Source: Haemonchus contortus (lineage: Eukaryota; Nematoda; Chromadorea; Rhabditida; Trichostrongylidae). Taken from it: DNA of 64,000 nucleotides. The notes beneath the pieces were generated by a model, which saw only the letters and a program-made list of their open reading frames with translations, was not told where the DNA came from and did not search any database. Where the stretch lies: contig LS997565.1 of assembly GCA_000469685.2 (NCBI GenBank), forward strand, positions 14,753,235 to 14,817,234. Direction: 5' to 3'. Shown in pieces: positions 24,401 through 36,362 of this stretch (positions are counted from its first letter, which is position 1; the number at the start of each line of letters is the position of its first letter). The position numbers were made by a program, and so were the translations under genes.

Positions 24401-27400
24401 TTTTGTTCTCCATGATCTGCTGTTTTTAACTGCTTTTTGGGAGTGATTTTGTTTCACTTCTTATTGAATCTTGCTTTAAGCTCTTTTCAACGGGAAAAAG
24501 TAAACTTCTCAAAATTTACCTCTACTCGCTGAAAAGTAGTAGTAAAGCATTGAGAGCCTCATTTTCAACTTCTCTGTGGTCTAGCTGCTTTTGACTAAAT
24601 GAATTCTGCATGCTACTTGATTTGCAGTTGTATTGATGAGTCATACGCTCATGAAAATCAGTGATATGTACATCTCATAGGATGGCGAAACGCCTCTTCT
24701 TCGAGCTGTGAAAAGTCGTCATGTCGCGTTATGTGAGCTGCTTGTTAAAGCAGGCGCAAAAATTTCGGCAGCGGACAATAATGGCGATAATGCTCTCCAT
24801 CTAGCTTTGAGAGCCAGAAGTCGGAGGCTAACGCAGACCTTATTAAGTATGTGCCCTCTCTTTGTATTGACTAATATTACAATCCACGGTCATCATCATC
24901 TACCAAAGATTATGCTCTATTTTTTCAGCGAATCCCTCGGACTCTCGCCTTCTCTACCGACCAAACCGTCTTGGTCAGACTCCATACTCCATAGATCAAG
25001 GAAATCCACAACCTATACTGCCTCTAATCTTTGGACCAATTGATGCCGAGCAACAGATGGACACAATGCTAGGATACGATGTTTATAGCAATGTACTCGC
25101 CGATATTGGTAAGCTTAGTAAGCTTGAGTTTAATATTTGTGTATTTATACGAAGTAGTACTCATGGTTTTCAGTTTGTGAACCGTCTCTATCTCTACCAC
25201 TCACTGTTGGCTTGTATGCCAAATGGGGCTCGGGTAAATCTGTGTTACTTGCAAAACTCAAGGACTCCATGTACAGCTTTTCGCGTAATTGGCTAGAGGG
25301 AGCTCACTTAGAGTAAGTCTTAGAATATTTTATTTATTTATTTATTTATTTATTTATTTTTCTATCCAATTTTTCTTATGGAAACTATTTTTTACTAATT
25401 TTTTATTCAGCTTATCTGCATTGCTGTTTTTCTATATCACGCTACTTTGTATAATCTTCACAATGACGTTGTCTACGATTTTTGCTGTATTTGCCAGTTT
25501 ACCCGCGCTAATTGCGGTATGGATAGTTGGACTATGCATCCTTATTTCTATAATTTCTTCATACTGTAAGTTTGGGACTAAATTCGCGAAAGTTTTCTTC
25601 TCTTTGTCGTTCTCAGTTCTCATCTGTTTCTGAGATAGCCGCTTTCGAAGCGCTTCGAAAGAGGTCTCAAATACTAGAGAAATTTTCTTTTCCCTGGTAC
25701 TTTGTTCGAATTTTTGTTAGGGAATTGTTAATCTAATGTTATGGCTCGCTGATGACACATGCTTCTTTGATACTACCCCTCATTAAGGTTTCATTTATTA
25801 TGGTAGCGAAATACGTGGTTGGTCTGCTCCCAGTCAGATCGCAAATTCACTCTCACGTTTCATATATCGTATTCGTCTCTTGTGGAATGTCGCCACTTTA
25901 TATGCACCAATGCACTCTGAAAACGATATTGCAAGTAATCCTGTGAGGCAAGTTGGAAAGTCACTATTTTACCTTTTTAAACATTGACATTGGATTCATT
26001 TTATTATGATACTATATTCGTACTATATTATGCTGTATTTAGTTTCCTCTTTGCCGATTATCATCGGTTGTCATCCATTGGTGGTGAGCAAGCACTAGCC
26101 AAAATTGTGGCCACTTTGTTTGAGTCGGCTGAAACACACTTCGGCGTACTGCCTGTTCGGCTATTCTGCTCGTTGAGAACTGCTTATCGTAAGTGTACAA
26201 GTTTTTCCCACTTGGTTGCAAGTTTTTGGTCGAGCTTTTGATAACTCATTTCATTATCGCCTTTCTTATCATTTTTGATTTAAATCATTAGCATTCTTCA
26301 TCATTCGCATAGATTAGATTAGAGATGGAAAACAGTTCGTTTCTCGTGACATTTTTTTAAAACTTTTCCTATCTCTACCTGAGGTTCTTTTTGTTTGACA
26401 TTGGAGTACAATTTGAAAAACGCCTCACGTGCCAGTATCAGAATCTGTCTAGCTCATTGATGGGCGATATGCTTTCTTGATTTGAAGAAAATGCGTTATC
26501 CATTCCACCGCCATTTTTCTGTTCGCTCCTGAGGCTTGAACTCTATGCGGTCGGTCGTCCTATAACAAGCGTAGCTCTATGTAGTCACGATTTTGTCGCC
26601 GTTTGTTGATCACTCTTTCTTGAGATTAGTTGTAAAATGTGGTGAGGTCTAAAATTTAAAACCGAAGAAATTTTTTAGATATGAAGAGTATTTTCGTAGT
26701 AAAGTGCATTGCTCATTGTTAATATTCCAGCCGGACAGCATGGTTCGCTGCGTAGACATTGCGGTGTACCGATTGTCCTGCTGGTCGGAGTCGCTGTGGT
26801 TGTGTTGCTTTGTTCCGAAGTATTTATGACGCTGTGGTTATTCAGTGAAAGAGATGCGAGCTCAGGAGCGTAAGTCTTATAATTACTTGTACCCCTGCAG
26901 TTTTCGAAATAATTTGCTGTATTCATTGTTCAGATTCCTAGTAGTACTATCCATCCTCCTGTAGAACCTCTGTTCCCATAGCCTACAATCTCCCCAACTT
27001 TCAGCTTGTTTGTTGCATCTGTGGCTTTCGCAGTTGTATTTCTTATGCTAACAATATATCCCATTATTATTATGATGAGATATGGCTACACTAATGTTCC
27101 TCGACGACGTGTTAATGCGGCTGCAAGATCGGTTCACAAATTACGCTTCGAAGGCCTCATGCAGAAGTTGCAATCTGAAGTTAGTTTTTTCCCAGTTGTC
27201 CAGTTAAGCCGGTTGTCCCTTTGTCCGACGTAAACTTGAAGAGAAAAAGTTAGCCAAAATTATCGATTCCTTGAACGGAATCAATTTTGTTCAGGTTGAT
27301 ATATTGGCTGATATGATAAGGTCTCTGGATGCATTCACAAGGAGTCAAACTCGACTTGTTGTTGTTGTGGACGGGCTCGATAATTGTGAACAGGTTAGTA

Positions 27401-30400
27401 GGCATTTCTGTATAAATTTCTATCAAATGTTTCTTGTTCTGCTCTAACCGTATTGTTGAAGGAGCGTATGGTACAAACGCTGGATGCTCTGGAACTTTTG
27501 TTTTCTGCTCGTAAACATCGACCTTTTATTACGATCATAGCTGTTGATCCACATATAATTGTATCAGCCATTAATCATAACATGCATTCTGCTCTTACTG
27601 GTTCGTTTATTATGTTTGGCGAAGCCCCTGGTTGCTAGAAATGGTTAGATGGCTGAACCCTCCTATGCTTTCAGGAACTGAACTCACCGGTCATGACTAT
27701 TTGAAAAATATTGTAAATATGCCACTTTATCTTCATAACTCGGCTCTACGTCAGCTACAAAACAAATTGAAGGTTATTTGGTTAAATTGCCCTCCTAGAA
27801 AAGAATTTTGCACTCCTCTTTTTTAGGCCAAACGCGAGTCTTTTGCTGATTGGAAGGAGCGATATAGACGTCAGGAAACTTTTCATGGCTCACATCTCTC
27901 GTTGTCTGATGGACGACAAAGTCGTAAGGTATCGCTTCTTGATGTAAATTTACTCAGTGAATATGATTAGATAGTTTGAAAGAACAGCTCGTAGATAGCA
28001 GGAAAATTTATTTGTTTATTATCAATTATTAGAGTACATAGATATACTATGTTCGAAAATTTATTGGCACAGGATTTAATTTCAAAGGCTACGGTGGTTG
28101 TTGGTACGCGCAGTATTGGAGAGTCGCTACTCAATGATGACTACTTCTCCAATATGAATCCTCGTGCCATGAGAAGGATCGTTAACGCTCTTACTTTGAC
28201 TGGTGAGCTTGACGTCTTTTTACTTTACAGAGCATATAGTTAGTTGGCTTGTACAGAATCTAAAAATAATTACCGTCCACGCTTCAGGACGGCTTATGCG
28301 AGCATTCGAGATCGATTTCTCTTGGCTCGCTCTTGGTCATTGGGTTTCTCTTTTGGAACAGTGGCCTAGTAGGATGTGTTGGTTGATCGACCGTGCTCTT
28401 GATGTCAATAATAACGCTTTAACGTTAGCCGAGGTATTTGTTTTGCGAACATCCGTTGTGATAGAACTTCCGGAACTTTCCTGCATTATTATTGATCTGT
28501 TTATTCGATTTAATTTCGTTTTGTTTTGCATTACTGCACCACTCTACAATTTCCAAGGCTCTTTATCAATCACCATTCTATAATTAGTCTGGAGTGCTCA
28601 TAAAGTCGAAGTATTCGCATTGTTCGAGTTAAGTTCAAATGCCAAGAGTTTTTTTGTTGTTCAGGTATACCACCAGCTCAAGGACCATATTCCAAAGAAG
28701 GATTCATTGATTGAACTGGATAGGAACCCGGATAACTTTGAAGTGAGTCAATTTCACATTACGGGTTAATGTCTTCCCCTTATGTGGTTTTCATCACTCA
28801 CGATATTTGAGGCTTTCTTGGACTCGCCAGCAATTCCTAGTTCTGAACAGCTAACAGTTGGGCATGTGAAAAAGTTTGTACCATGCACCAGCAATCTCGA
28901 TCCTTATCTGAGGAAACTGATTAGAGGTATGTTCAACTTTCAGCTTTTACAGCTGGCTCCCAAAAAGCTTCCATTGCTCGGTTGAGCCCTGGGCTTTGCC
29001 CCATAAATCCGATTAAAAACAATGTGTTTCTAAGGAACACAAGTGAAGTGCAAGTTAAAATTCAGTTTCATAAGATTGTGGTTAGTCACTCCATAATTTT
29101 GTTCCAGAGCGACGTCAAGGCTTGGAGGATCCAGTGCAAGAGATTGGCCTCGGTTCAGTGATACCGCCGAATGCTAAGTACTTGTTCGGGGTACGTTATG
29201 GAATATTGCTTTGAACGGATAGTAATATGCTGAATATCGCGAAATGACTTTAATGGATCCTATTTATAGGATGAAAAAGTGTGGAGCACTGTGAATACTC
29301 CACTTGTGGAGATGAAATTGGATGCTGTGTGCAGCCTTGTCAAGCGGCTGGACATTGCTCCTAGCAGGCTCGACACTATCATTCGTAAATTCCAACAACT
29401 CAATCTTGGAGGCCTCGTTCTAGCCTCGTGTCCACTTCAAGACCTGAAGGATGCGCTGGGAGTGAGTAGCTTTACAAATATTGATTTTTCTTCGAACTAT
29501 AGCTCAACTAGTATGCTGCTGCCTAGATCCCGCTGGGAGACTGGACCATGGTGCGACTTCTCGTCGAAACTCTAAAAGCATTCGGGCCAAATGTTCCCGG
29601 TGTGAAAATCGACAAGGTACTTTCTGGTTCTATTCAATGTCTGCTTGTGAGATCGACTGGGCTGCTCGGAATTTCCTTTTCGTGTTCGTGTTGCTGCGTT
29701 TCATGGTCAGAATATTCATACGTTTCATCAAAAGAGCATTGGCCTGGCGGCCAACTAAATCGTGATTTATAGTTGACAAATGGCCTTCGAAGCCGTTTTT
29801 TACATGAACAATGATTAGTTTAACTAGCAGCGTGATGTTTAGAGGAAAGCGCTGACGTTACCAGAGGAGGATGAAGATGGCTCAGACGTCGAAGCGGAAG
29901 TGATTCGTCGTGATACTCGTGATACGGTAGTACAATCGCCGACAGCTCAGTTGTCCAAAGATCAGCGGAGGAGGTTCGATTTCCTTTTTCTTTCTCTGTA
30001 CTGGTTTATATGAAAAAAAAATTCAGATCGGTGGCAGCAACAACTGAAATTAATAGCGATCACAAGTGGCTCATGGAAAGTCTTTCGGGAATGGATCTAA
30101 GTTTGTAACAAGGCACAATATATGTAGCTGTAAAGGCTTTCCCCCACATCAAAACCACAACGTTACAGCTCAAACTGAAGGTGATCTCGATTTGCCACCA
30201 TCTTCCGGAAATTCAGTGCGGTTCGGTGACGCACTGGAAGATGGGCTAGCTTCTGATGCTGACAGCATAGAGTCTCGTTTTGGGAGCCGAGAGAATCTGC
30301 TCGACCCGGGTCCGATTCTCAGTCGGCACTCCAGCACAAGCAATGGAAGGTGAGAGCTAATAATGGCTACAAAGTTAAATCAGTTTTTGTGGGGAAACTT

Positions 30401-32929
30401 TCTTTCGATGGTGCGTTTTAAAACTTGAACTCTTTGAATCTGAATACATTTCTCTAAATATGTTCCTCGAACCTTCGGTCCATCAATTGTTTTCATCAAA
30501 GTTTTCTCCAAATCCTTTTTTTCTTTTTTTCTCAATTTCCCTAAATATGTTCCTCGAACCTTCGGTCCATCAATTGCTTTCATCAAAGTTTGATTCAATC
30601 GAAACATTCGGTCCAACATTTTGATTACTTTATGTATTTATGTACTTGCTCACCTGCTTTGACCATTCTCTTGTGAAACTACAGTGGGGAAGTATTGTGG
30701 AACTTAGATATTTACATACATTTCGAACTTATATTGATATAAATCAGAATTATGATCCCAGTTCCCATCCCAATGAGCCCGAAACGACTAATCTAGGGCT
30801 CTTCTATGATGGATAGTCCATCGTAAATATGCTCTACATCAGAAATTCTAGTCTTCAAATGAAGACAGCTAGAAGGCTCTGAATTCACAAGGTGGTTCTA
30901 CCTAGTCCCCCATGCTTGCTTCCAACGAGTGCATCCACGGTTGTGCAGTAGCAGGACGATCAACCCTTTCATCCTCCTAAGGCACTTAGGTAGATCAGAA
31001 ATCGGGGGATGCCCTAAGGACGTAGTTCTTTTTTGAGCTTTTCTGTTTTTTTTTTTTATTTTTCGCTTTATTTTTTTGTCAATGTCTCTTTCCTGTACAC
31101 ACATGTTCACCTATCTTCCTGTAGATATTTATTTATTTTGGATACCTGTGGCTTCTTAATATTCAGCTGCACTTTTGTCCTTGCATTTAGCTCTCACGTC
31201 CTCACCTAGAGGTTTTGCATGCGGTGGCGGATCGGCATAACATTTCTGATAATTGTTCGTTTAGCGTTAGGAACCGAACATCGTACAGGAATTCTCCTCA
31301 GTATAGAAGAATGAGTCGGTAGGCGGTTGTTGAGTGTGCATGCTACTGCTAATACAGAATTCACATGATATAATAATATAATATTGATTTGATCGGAGTC
31401 TCGCGATGCTGATAACATACTATCGCTTGCTTTTCTGTTCATCCGTGTCGACGGCATTTTCACCTTACAATCAAACAACTGTGCCCTATGAAATGGGCCG
31501 GCCAACACTATCCGTTTTACACACTCATAGCAAAAATGTTCCGCTTTAGAACGCTGTCTCGGGCGTTGGTAGCTTTTCACTATTTAACGTTTAAAACTTC
31601 CTTACAATCAAAGCTGAAGTGTCGTGAGACAATCCGATCAGCTCAATAGCGTAGTAGCTGCGTGTGCTACTGTTTTTCTGGTTTGCTGTGGATTATTTTG
31701 TACAGATAGATAGTTCTAGTGGAAATGTGATGTGTAGGCTCTACAAAGCCTGTTGGAAGGTACTCTCTCTTTTCACGGTCGTCTCACTTTCATTCCCGCA
31801 TCAAGCAGTGAGGGAGAGCCGGCCTCCTTCAACACTTTTCTGTTCTGAACTCAGCTGTCACCCTTGACGAGTGCATCTTAGCAATTTAACTCTGCGCTAA
31901 ATTTTGTACTTTTTAGGGGTGAATTGATGCGCCAGATCCACAACGACTCCATTCACAGCGCTACGGTTGGTTTCTTTTAATTTTTGAGTTGTTGACTATG
32001 ATTTTAGGGGTGTATAGAGGCATCCAGTGTTACTACTCGTGAGATTGAAATTCAGTGCTAGTCCGAGCTTTCACCGTAATCCAGGTTTACCACAACTAGT
32101 AGATGCTATTTTACGTCAAGCAGTACTGAGCCATGATTACAGTAAAAATTTAGATCGGTCTAGTTTTCGTTCTTGAAATGTGATCGAGTTGTGGGTAGGG
32201 TCCATTGCATTTTCACGCGGATTACTGAGGCACATCACTTAGAGGCACAGTTCACGATAAAAACGTTCACTGAGAATTCCCTATAGTATGAATCGAGGCA
32301 CCCCCTTATACCACACCTGCCGTTATAAAGTCGGAAAAGGTCATGGATAGGGCACAGTAAGGGGCCAGAGATGGTAACGTGCGAATGCCACACCCATCGT
32401 GGACGAGTTTCAATGGCTTGATAAAGGCTGCAGTATCGCAAGAAACTCCCATGTAGGAAGTTCAAACTATTTGTCATAACCCATTGCGACAGTGAAAGGC
32501 AGTTTCGGCTTGATGTAGTCGTATCTTTGAGCAATGGAGCAAGGTAAATCTCGTCCAAACATGCTTTACATGCCATTACCGTCACGGTGATCTCGTACAA
32601 CCTCCACTTCCACTAACTTTAAAAAGCTTGAAGTAGGCGGATTTTCTCGCTTTCTGCGCCACTGATGTACTCCTCTACTTCAACACTTCCACTTTTCTAC
32701 TTAAAAAGGGTACCTCAAAATTATCGTGAACTGTGCCTTGACTAGAACATGCTACGTTTTTGTTGCATGCTTCTATCATTCTTGACTTTTGTTATTGAAG
32801 GATGCGGCCTCATCGGTGGTGTCAGATGATGATCATCAGATGACTGTCATGCGTCGAGATGGCGCAATACCTGTATCCGAACGAACTCAGCTGGCAAACC
32901 TCTTTGGACGTGAGAATGGCAATGCTTAG
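21461..32929 (+). CDS. kdin-1: KIDINS220/ARMS orthologue: ankyrin repeats plus KAP P-loop NTPase
   Basis: Large membrane scaffold of the KIDINS220 family, acting downstream of neuronal receptors. Exons: 21461-21748, 22693-22791, 22871-22969, 23035-23109, 23176-23283, 23340-23456, 23571-23669, 23730-23827, 23894-23993, 24054-24152, 24681-24846, 24929-25108, 25174-25312, 25411-25565, 25788-25947, 26043-26188, 26731-26869, 27005-27179, 27295-27393, 27462-27600, 27675-27772, 27827-27928, 28073-28202, 28288-28433, 28665-28742, 28812-28926, 29108-29190, 29270-29461, 29527-29616, 29843-29973, 30027-30100, 30136-30349, 31917-31965, 32801-32929. Phases close to 1,436 residues; mammalian forms are about 1,770. 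About eleven ankyrin repeats (92-445) precede LGYDVYSNVLADI, Walker A AKWGSGKS (about 525-532), paired membrane helices, FLFADYHRLSSIGGEQ, Walker B LVVVVDGLDNCE (about 834-845) and a SAM-like region. Intron 15 uses a GC donor. The N-terminus and the 30100/30136 junction are least certain. Confidence 0.93.
25326..25360 (+). repeat. (TTTA)n microsatellite in a kdin-1 intron
   Basis: About eight uninterrupted TTTA units in the intron between the Walker A exon and the first transmembrane exon. Likely to vary in length between individuals. Confidence 0.9.
30454..30596 (+). repeat. 87-bp-period duplication in a kdin-1 intron
   Basis: A block of about 55 bp beginning CTAAATATGTTCCTCGAACC occurs at 30454 and again at 30541. 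The copies are nearly identical and separated by a T-rich spacer. Read on the minus strand both copies are open, but there is no reason to think they are coding. Confidence 0.85.
32243..32738. mobile_element. Short TIR transposon (MITE-like), family 1, copy A
   Basis: Ends are inverted: AGGCACAGTTCACGATAA at 32243 and its complement finishing at 32738. Length is 496 bp. It sits in the last intron of kdin-1. A second element with the same ends and nearly the same length is at 58188-58689. Internal sequence lacks a transposase. I could not define a target-site duplication with confidence. The open minus-strand frame inside (32235-32600) has no known motif. Confidence 0.75.
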
Positions 32930-34512
32930 GACAATCTTTTTACGGAGGCTCTTTTTTCTTTTGTGTGGTCTCAGCTTTACGACTTCCTAATACGGCCTGC
33001 ACCCATGACCTCTTTCGAGCTTGTATTTGATGACCGAATTTGTTATTCCTTGTTATGTTCTCATTTTTTAAGACGGCTTCGTCTCTAATAATTTATTTAG
33101 AATTAGACAACACAAATTTCGTGTGATGCTGAAGGGGTATTGTAGTTAGTTTAACATCATTGTAATAACTTTTAACCCTTTAAATAAGTAGTTGTAATAT
33201 TTCTTAGGTGATCTTCATACCGAGTGCTTGTTGGGGTTAGTACAAGCAGTTGCCTTAATAGAACCTAGAATTTGTAGATTGTAAATGTTTATATCTACTT
33301 TAATAAGCCTCAGGTAATAGAATTCTTATTTATTTCCGTTAACCTTTTCACTGTCTAACAGTTCATGTCAAGAATCAGGACCACGGCTCATTTGTTTCCG
33401 ACCCTCCGTATAACGCCCACGTGGCGAGTAAGTCTTCAGTACCAAATAGATATGCTCCCATAAAGCTCCCAGTACGTCAACATGCCTTATTATTTATGCG
33501 AGATTTCTAGGAATCAATTCTTTTGAGTTCCAGTTTGATGTACCAAGTTTTTTCCTGATCGGGAATGAAAGGGAGGCTATCTAGAAACCGTTGCCGAAAC
33601 TCTATTTGAGCAATGCTAGGTCCTGGTTGCTGAGGTGAAGTCTGAGGGAAGATAGTTCTCTAATAGAGTAGAAATTTACTAGTGTTTAACCCATGACAGA
33701 AATTAATGACTCATTTAATTGTGGTAATTCCTCTCTAGTCACTCAATGGTTGCTCATTCAGTGTCCATGACGAACTTATAGTTGAATCTGTTTCACTTAT
33801 ACTTAATAAATATATACGGATGGGTATGTGTTTGAATTGTGGAAAGATTGTTCAGTACCTACTGTTCTAGCGTTGAAATTTTCTAATTAAGTGGGCGATA
33901 GTGCCCGTGAATTTGAGTTAGTCTTGCTCTTACGACAACTGTGTAGAAGAAGGACAGGGGCTTCAAAATCTCTGATAATGACTTCCCGAAAGAAAGGGAG
34001 TGGCAGCATTACCTTTGTTCCTGAAATGGTCGTTGCACTTGTATCACCTGACCTTTGGATGATCATCAATTTGCTAAAGGGGGTGCGATAATGTCTCTGT
34101 TCATGTCTGTGGCGAATCAACGTAGTCTAAAGAAGTCATACTCGCCTGAGAGAAGCATGGCGCAATGCTAGTTTCTTTCAAACTAGTTTTATGAAGAATT
34201 CATACGAGCGACTGCTGTTTTAGCTCTTGTTTGACGAGCCGAGCAGGACGGGTGAAGCTGATACATTGTCAGCTCACAAATTGGTTCAGCTCTGAGAGTA
34301 GATGCTTTTAAATCATATGGAAGTTGCTCAGTTAATTTTTGTCGGTATTCGAACGAAAGTGTCAAGGTTCAATGCAACATGATTTATTCATGACGATTTA
34401 GAGCTACTTTCATTCTCCTTTTTCTTTTTCTGCTGTCAAGGAAGTGGTTGTGTGGAGAAAAGTGACGCACTATCCCTAGCATGGTAATGGGAATGTATTC
34501 CGAGTTGTTATT
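32930..34512. other. 3' flank of kdin-1 and intergenic DNA
   Basis: Very AT-rich just after the kdin-1 stop, as expected for a 3' UTR. No canonical AATAAA is seen within about 350 bp, though AT-rich variants exist. Nothing further is recognised. Confidence 0.35.
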
Positions 34513-34690
34513 CGACTAAGGCGACCGAGCCTTCCCAGTTTCCATCCGCTAAGCGCACCAGATCCGCGCGGAGAATTAAAGCACTGACTCGTTCTACGGC
34601 TGGCCATCGTAGTCATTCTAGAGGCCACATACTTATAATTCTGGGTGGGGGAGGTCGAATGCGGGAGCGCACTCTAAAATAGACTGGTTA
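34513..34690 (+). repeat. 5'-truncated SINE fragment
   Basis: Retains the body and 3' end of the main SINE: GAGCCTTCC, AAAGCACTGACTCGT, CGGCTGGCCATCG-AGTCATT, AGGCCACATAC, GTCGAATGCGGGAGCGCA and GGTTAACACCAAAAAACTT. The tRNA-like head is missing. Confidence 0.7.
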
Positions 34691-35802
34691 ACACCAAAAA
34701 ACTTCATCTCGCATTTTTCCTTTCTTTGTTGTCGTGGTAAGTAATTTCCATGTTTTCGGAAATCTTCAAGTCTGAAGTCAGTGGAGTCTGAAATAACGAA
34801 CATCAGCAGCACCCTAAAAATCTGAAATGTCAGTCGGGATTCCTGTTTTGCATTTCGAAATCTACAAACGTCCGTCAATTCACGTTGAATAAAGTGAACG
34901 AAACACCTGAGGTACAAGAGCGTTTATCAGAGACCCCTTGTTTTCATTTCTATGTCATGAATTGCCATCACTTTTGGCTCAATAAAGTTGTAGGAAAACC
35001 CCAATAATAAACTCACAATAGTAATCGGCAATTCATAAGTCACCTGCCAAGTGTCCTCCTGTACTGGACTTTTATATACCTTCTTTCGACACTTATTGGA
35101 GTGTGCGGAGTTTCATCCTCCTCACATAATGAACCGGTTTCGAAGTCTTCCTACCTCAATTCCATACTGTTCAGTTAACCTTTCTATGAGAATAGTACCT
35201 CAGATTCTACCGGTTTCAGTTTAAGCGGGTTATCCGGCACTGCAATCAAGTTATGCAATTATCAGAAAGAAGTAGGAAGAACGGTTTTCAGACTGGTAAT
35301 TTATGACAGACAGAAGTGCCGCACAGAGTGCAGAAGTGCAGACAGAAGTGGATCGTCACACTGCAGAATCATGCCTCCCTCGAAGTCGTTTTTAGATGTT
35401 GTTTTCTCAGAGGAACAAAACTTTCCGAGTTCTAAAATATCATGAAAGTCTGTGCGGCGTCTCTACTTATTGCATTTTCCGAAAGTAGTTGCTGAGTGAA
35501 CTAGATGGGATCAGGTACAGGCAATCATGTTTTTCTGGAGCTTATGAAGCTGTCCATAATTGCTGTAAGTTAACACTTTACTGGAACTGGCTGGGATATG
35601 ATAGCTGGTTCAGGCGAGGATTTCCGTAAAGAAGTATTCAAGACGTAGAAGAAATCTGGATGGAGCCGTATCCCTTATTTCCCGTGCCCTTACCATAGTC
35701 ACATAGTAAGTTAATGAACTTGGTGATGTAGATTAGAAAGTTCAAAGGGGAAACTGTCAAAGGTAAGGAGTAAGGAGGTAGCAAACAACTTTGCTCTTTC
35801 TA
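34691..35802. other. Intergenic, nothing recognised
   Basis: No supported gene or repeat. Confidence 0.35.
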
Positions 35803-36360
35803 TTAGGTTGACCGGAAAGTTTCCCGCCACGTGTTTGATCGCACCATATTAGCCTTGCATGTATAATTATAACTTATCCTGGGGTGTGCATGAAGCACGC
35901 AAGAGATTCTTTCACATCACTACCTCTCACTTACCCAGCTTGCATTTAGATTCCAAAATGCGGCCCAAGTTTCAACCCAACAGGATGCACCTGAGGAACT
36001 TTATTCTTTCCCTTCATCAGTCTGGCTTAAAGGCAAAGGAAGCCCAAGCCAAGATAGTGGATATATATGGCGCGGACGCTATCTCTTACGACACGTGCAA
36101 GACGTGGATGGCCAAGTTCAAGAAAGGAGATTTCTCTCTCCAAGATGCTCCAAGGTCCGGCCGGCCGATGGAGTTGAACTTGAAGTTGCTGCAAACCGCC
36201 GTGGAAGAGGATCCGTACGCCACTACCAGGGAACTTGCAGCGATGCTCGGCCATGCCCAATCAACTGTTGGATTTGGGCTGGAGAAGATTGGTAAAGACG
36301 CAAAGCTTGGCCGTTGGATTCCTCCCCAACTCATGGCGTGAAACTTTCCGGTCAACCTAA
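35803..36360 (+). mobile_element. Mariner-family deletion derivative with intact ends
   Basis: Terminal inverted repeats of 26 bp with one mismatch begin TTAGGTTGACCGGAAAGTTT at 35803 and end at 36360. Both sides carry the TA target duplication typical of mariners (35801-35802 and 36361-36362). Length is 558 bp against about 1.3 kb for a complete mariner. The only ORF encodes the N-terminal DNA-binding part of the transposase, and the catalytic domain is absent. Near-perfect ends and an open ORF suggest recent mobilisation in trans. Confidence 0.9.
35959..36341 (+). CDS. Truncated mariner transposase: HTH DNA-binding domain only
   Basis: The frame is open from 35859, but homology begins at the Met at 35959 (MRPKFQPNRMHLRNFILSLH), giving 127 residues. 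The first helix-turn-helix lies in LKAKEAQAKIVDIYG...YDTCKTWMAKFKKGDFSLQD. It is followed by the mariner hinge (APRSGRP) and a second HTH (TTRELAAMLGHAQSTVGFGL). The protein ends just after a stretch resembling the family's KLG-W-PH-L segment, with the stop codon inside the right TIR. The D,D34D catalytic domain is completely missing, so it cannot catalyse transposition. It could still bind TIRs. No splice site or promoter is visible. Confidence 0.75.
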
Positions 36361-36362
36361 TA

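Noticed and set aside
31206..31580. 124-codon minus-strand ORF within a kdin-1 intron
   Set aside because: No domain, no splice context; it lies in the 1.57-kb intron between two kdin-1 exons.
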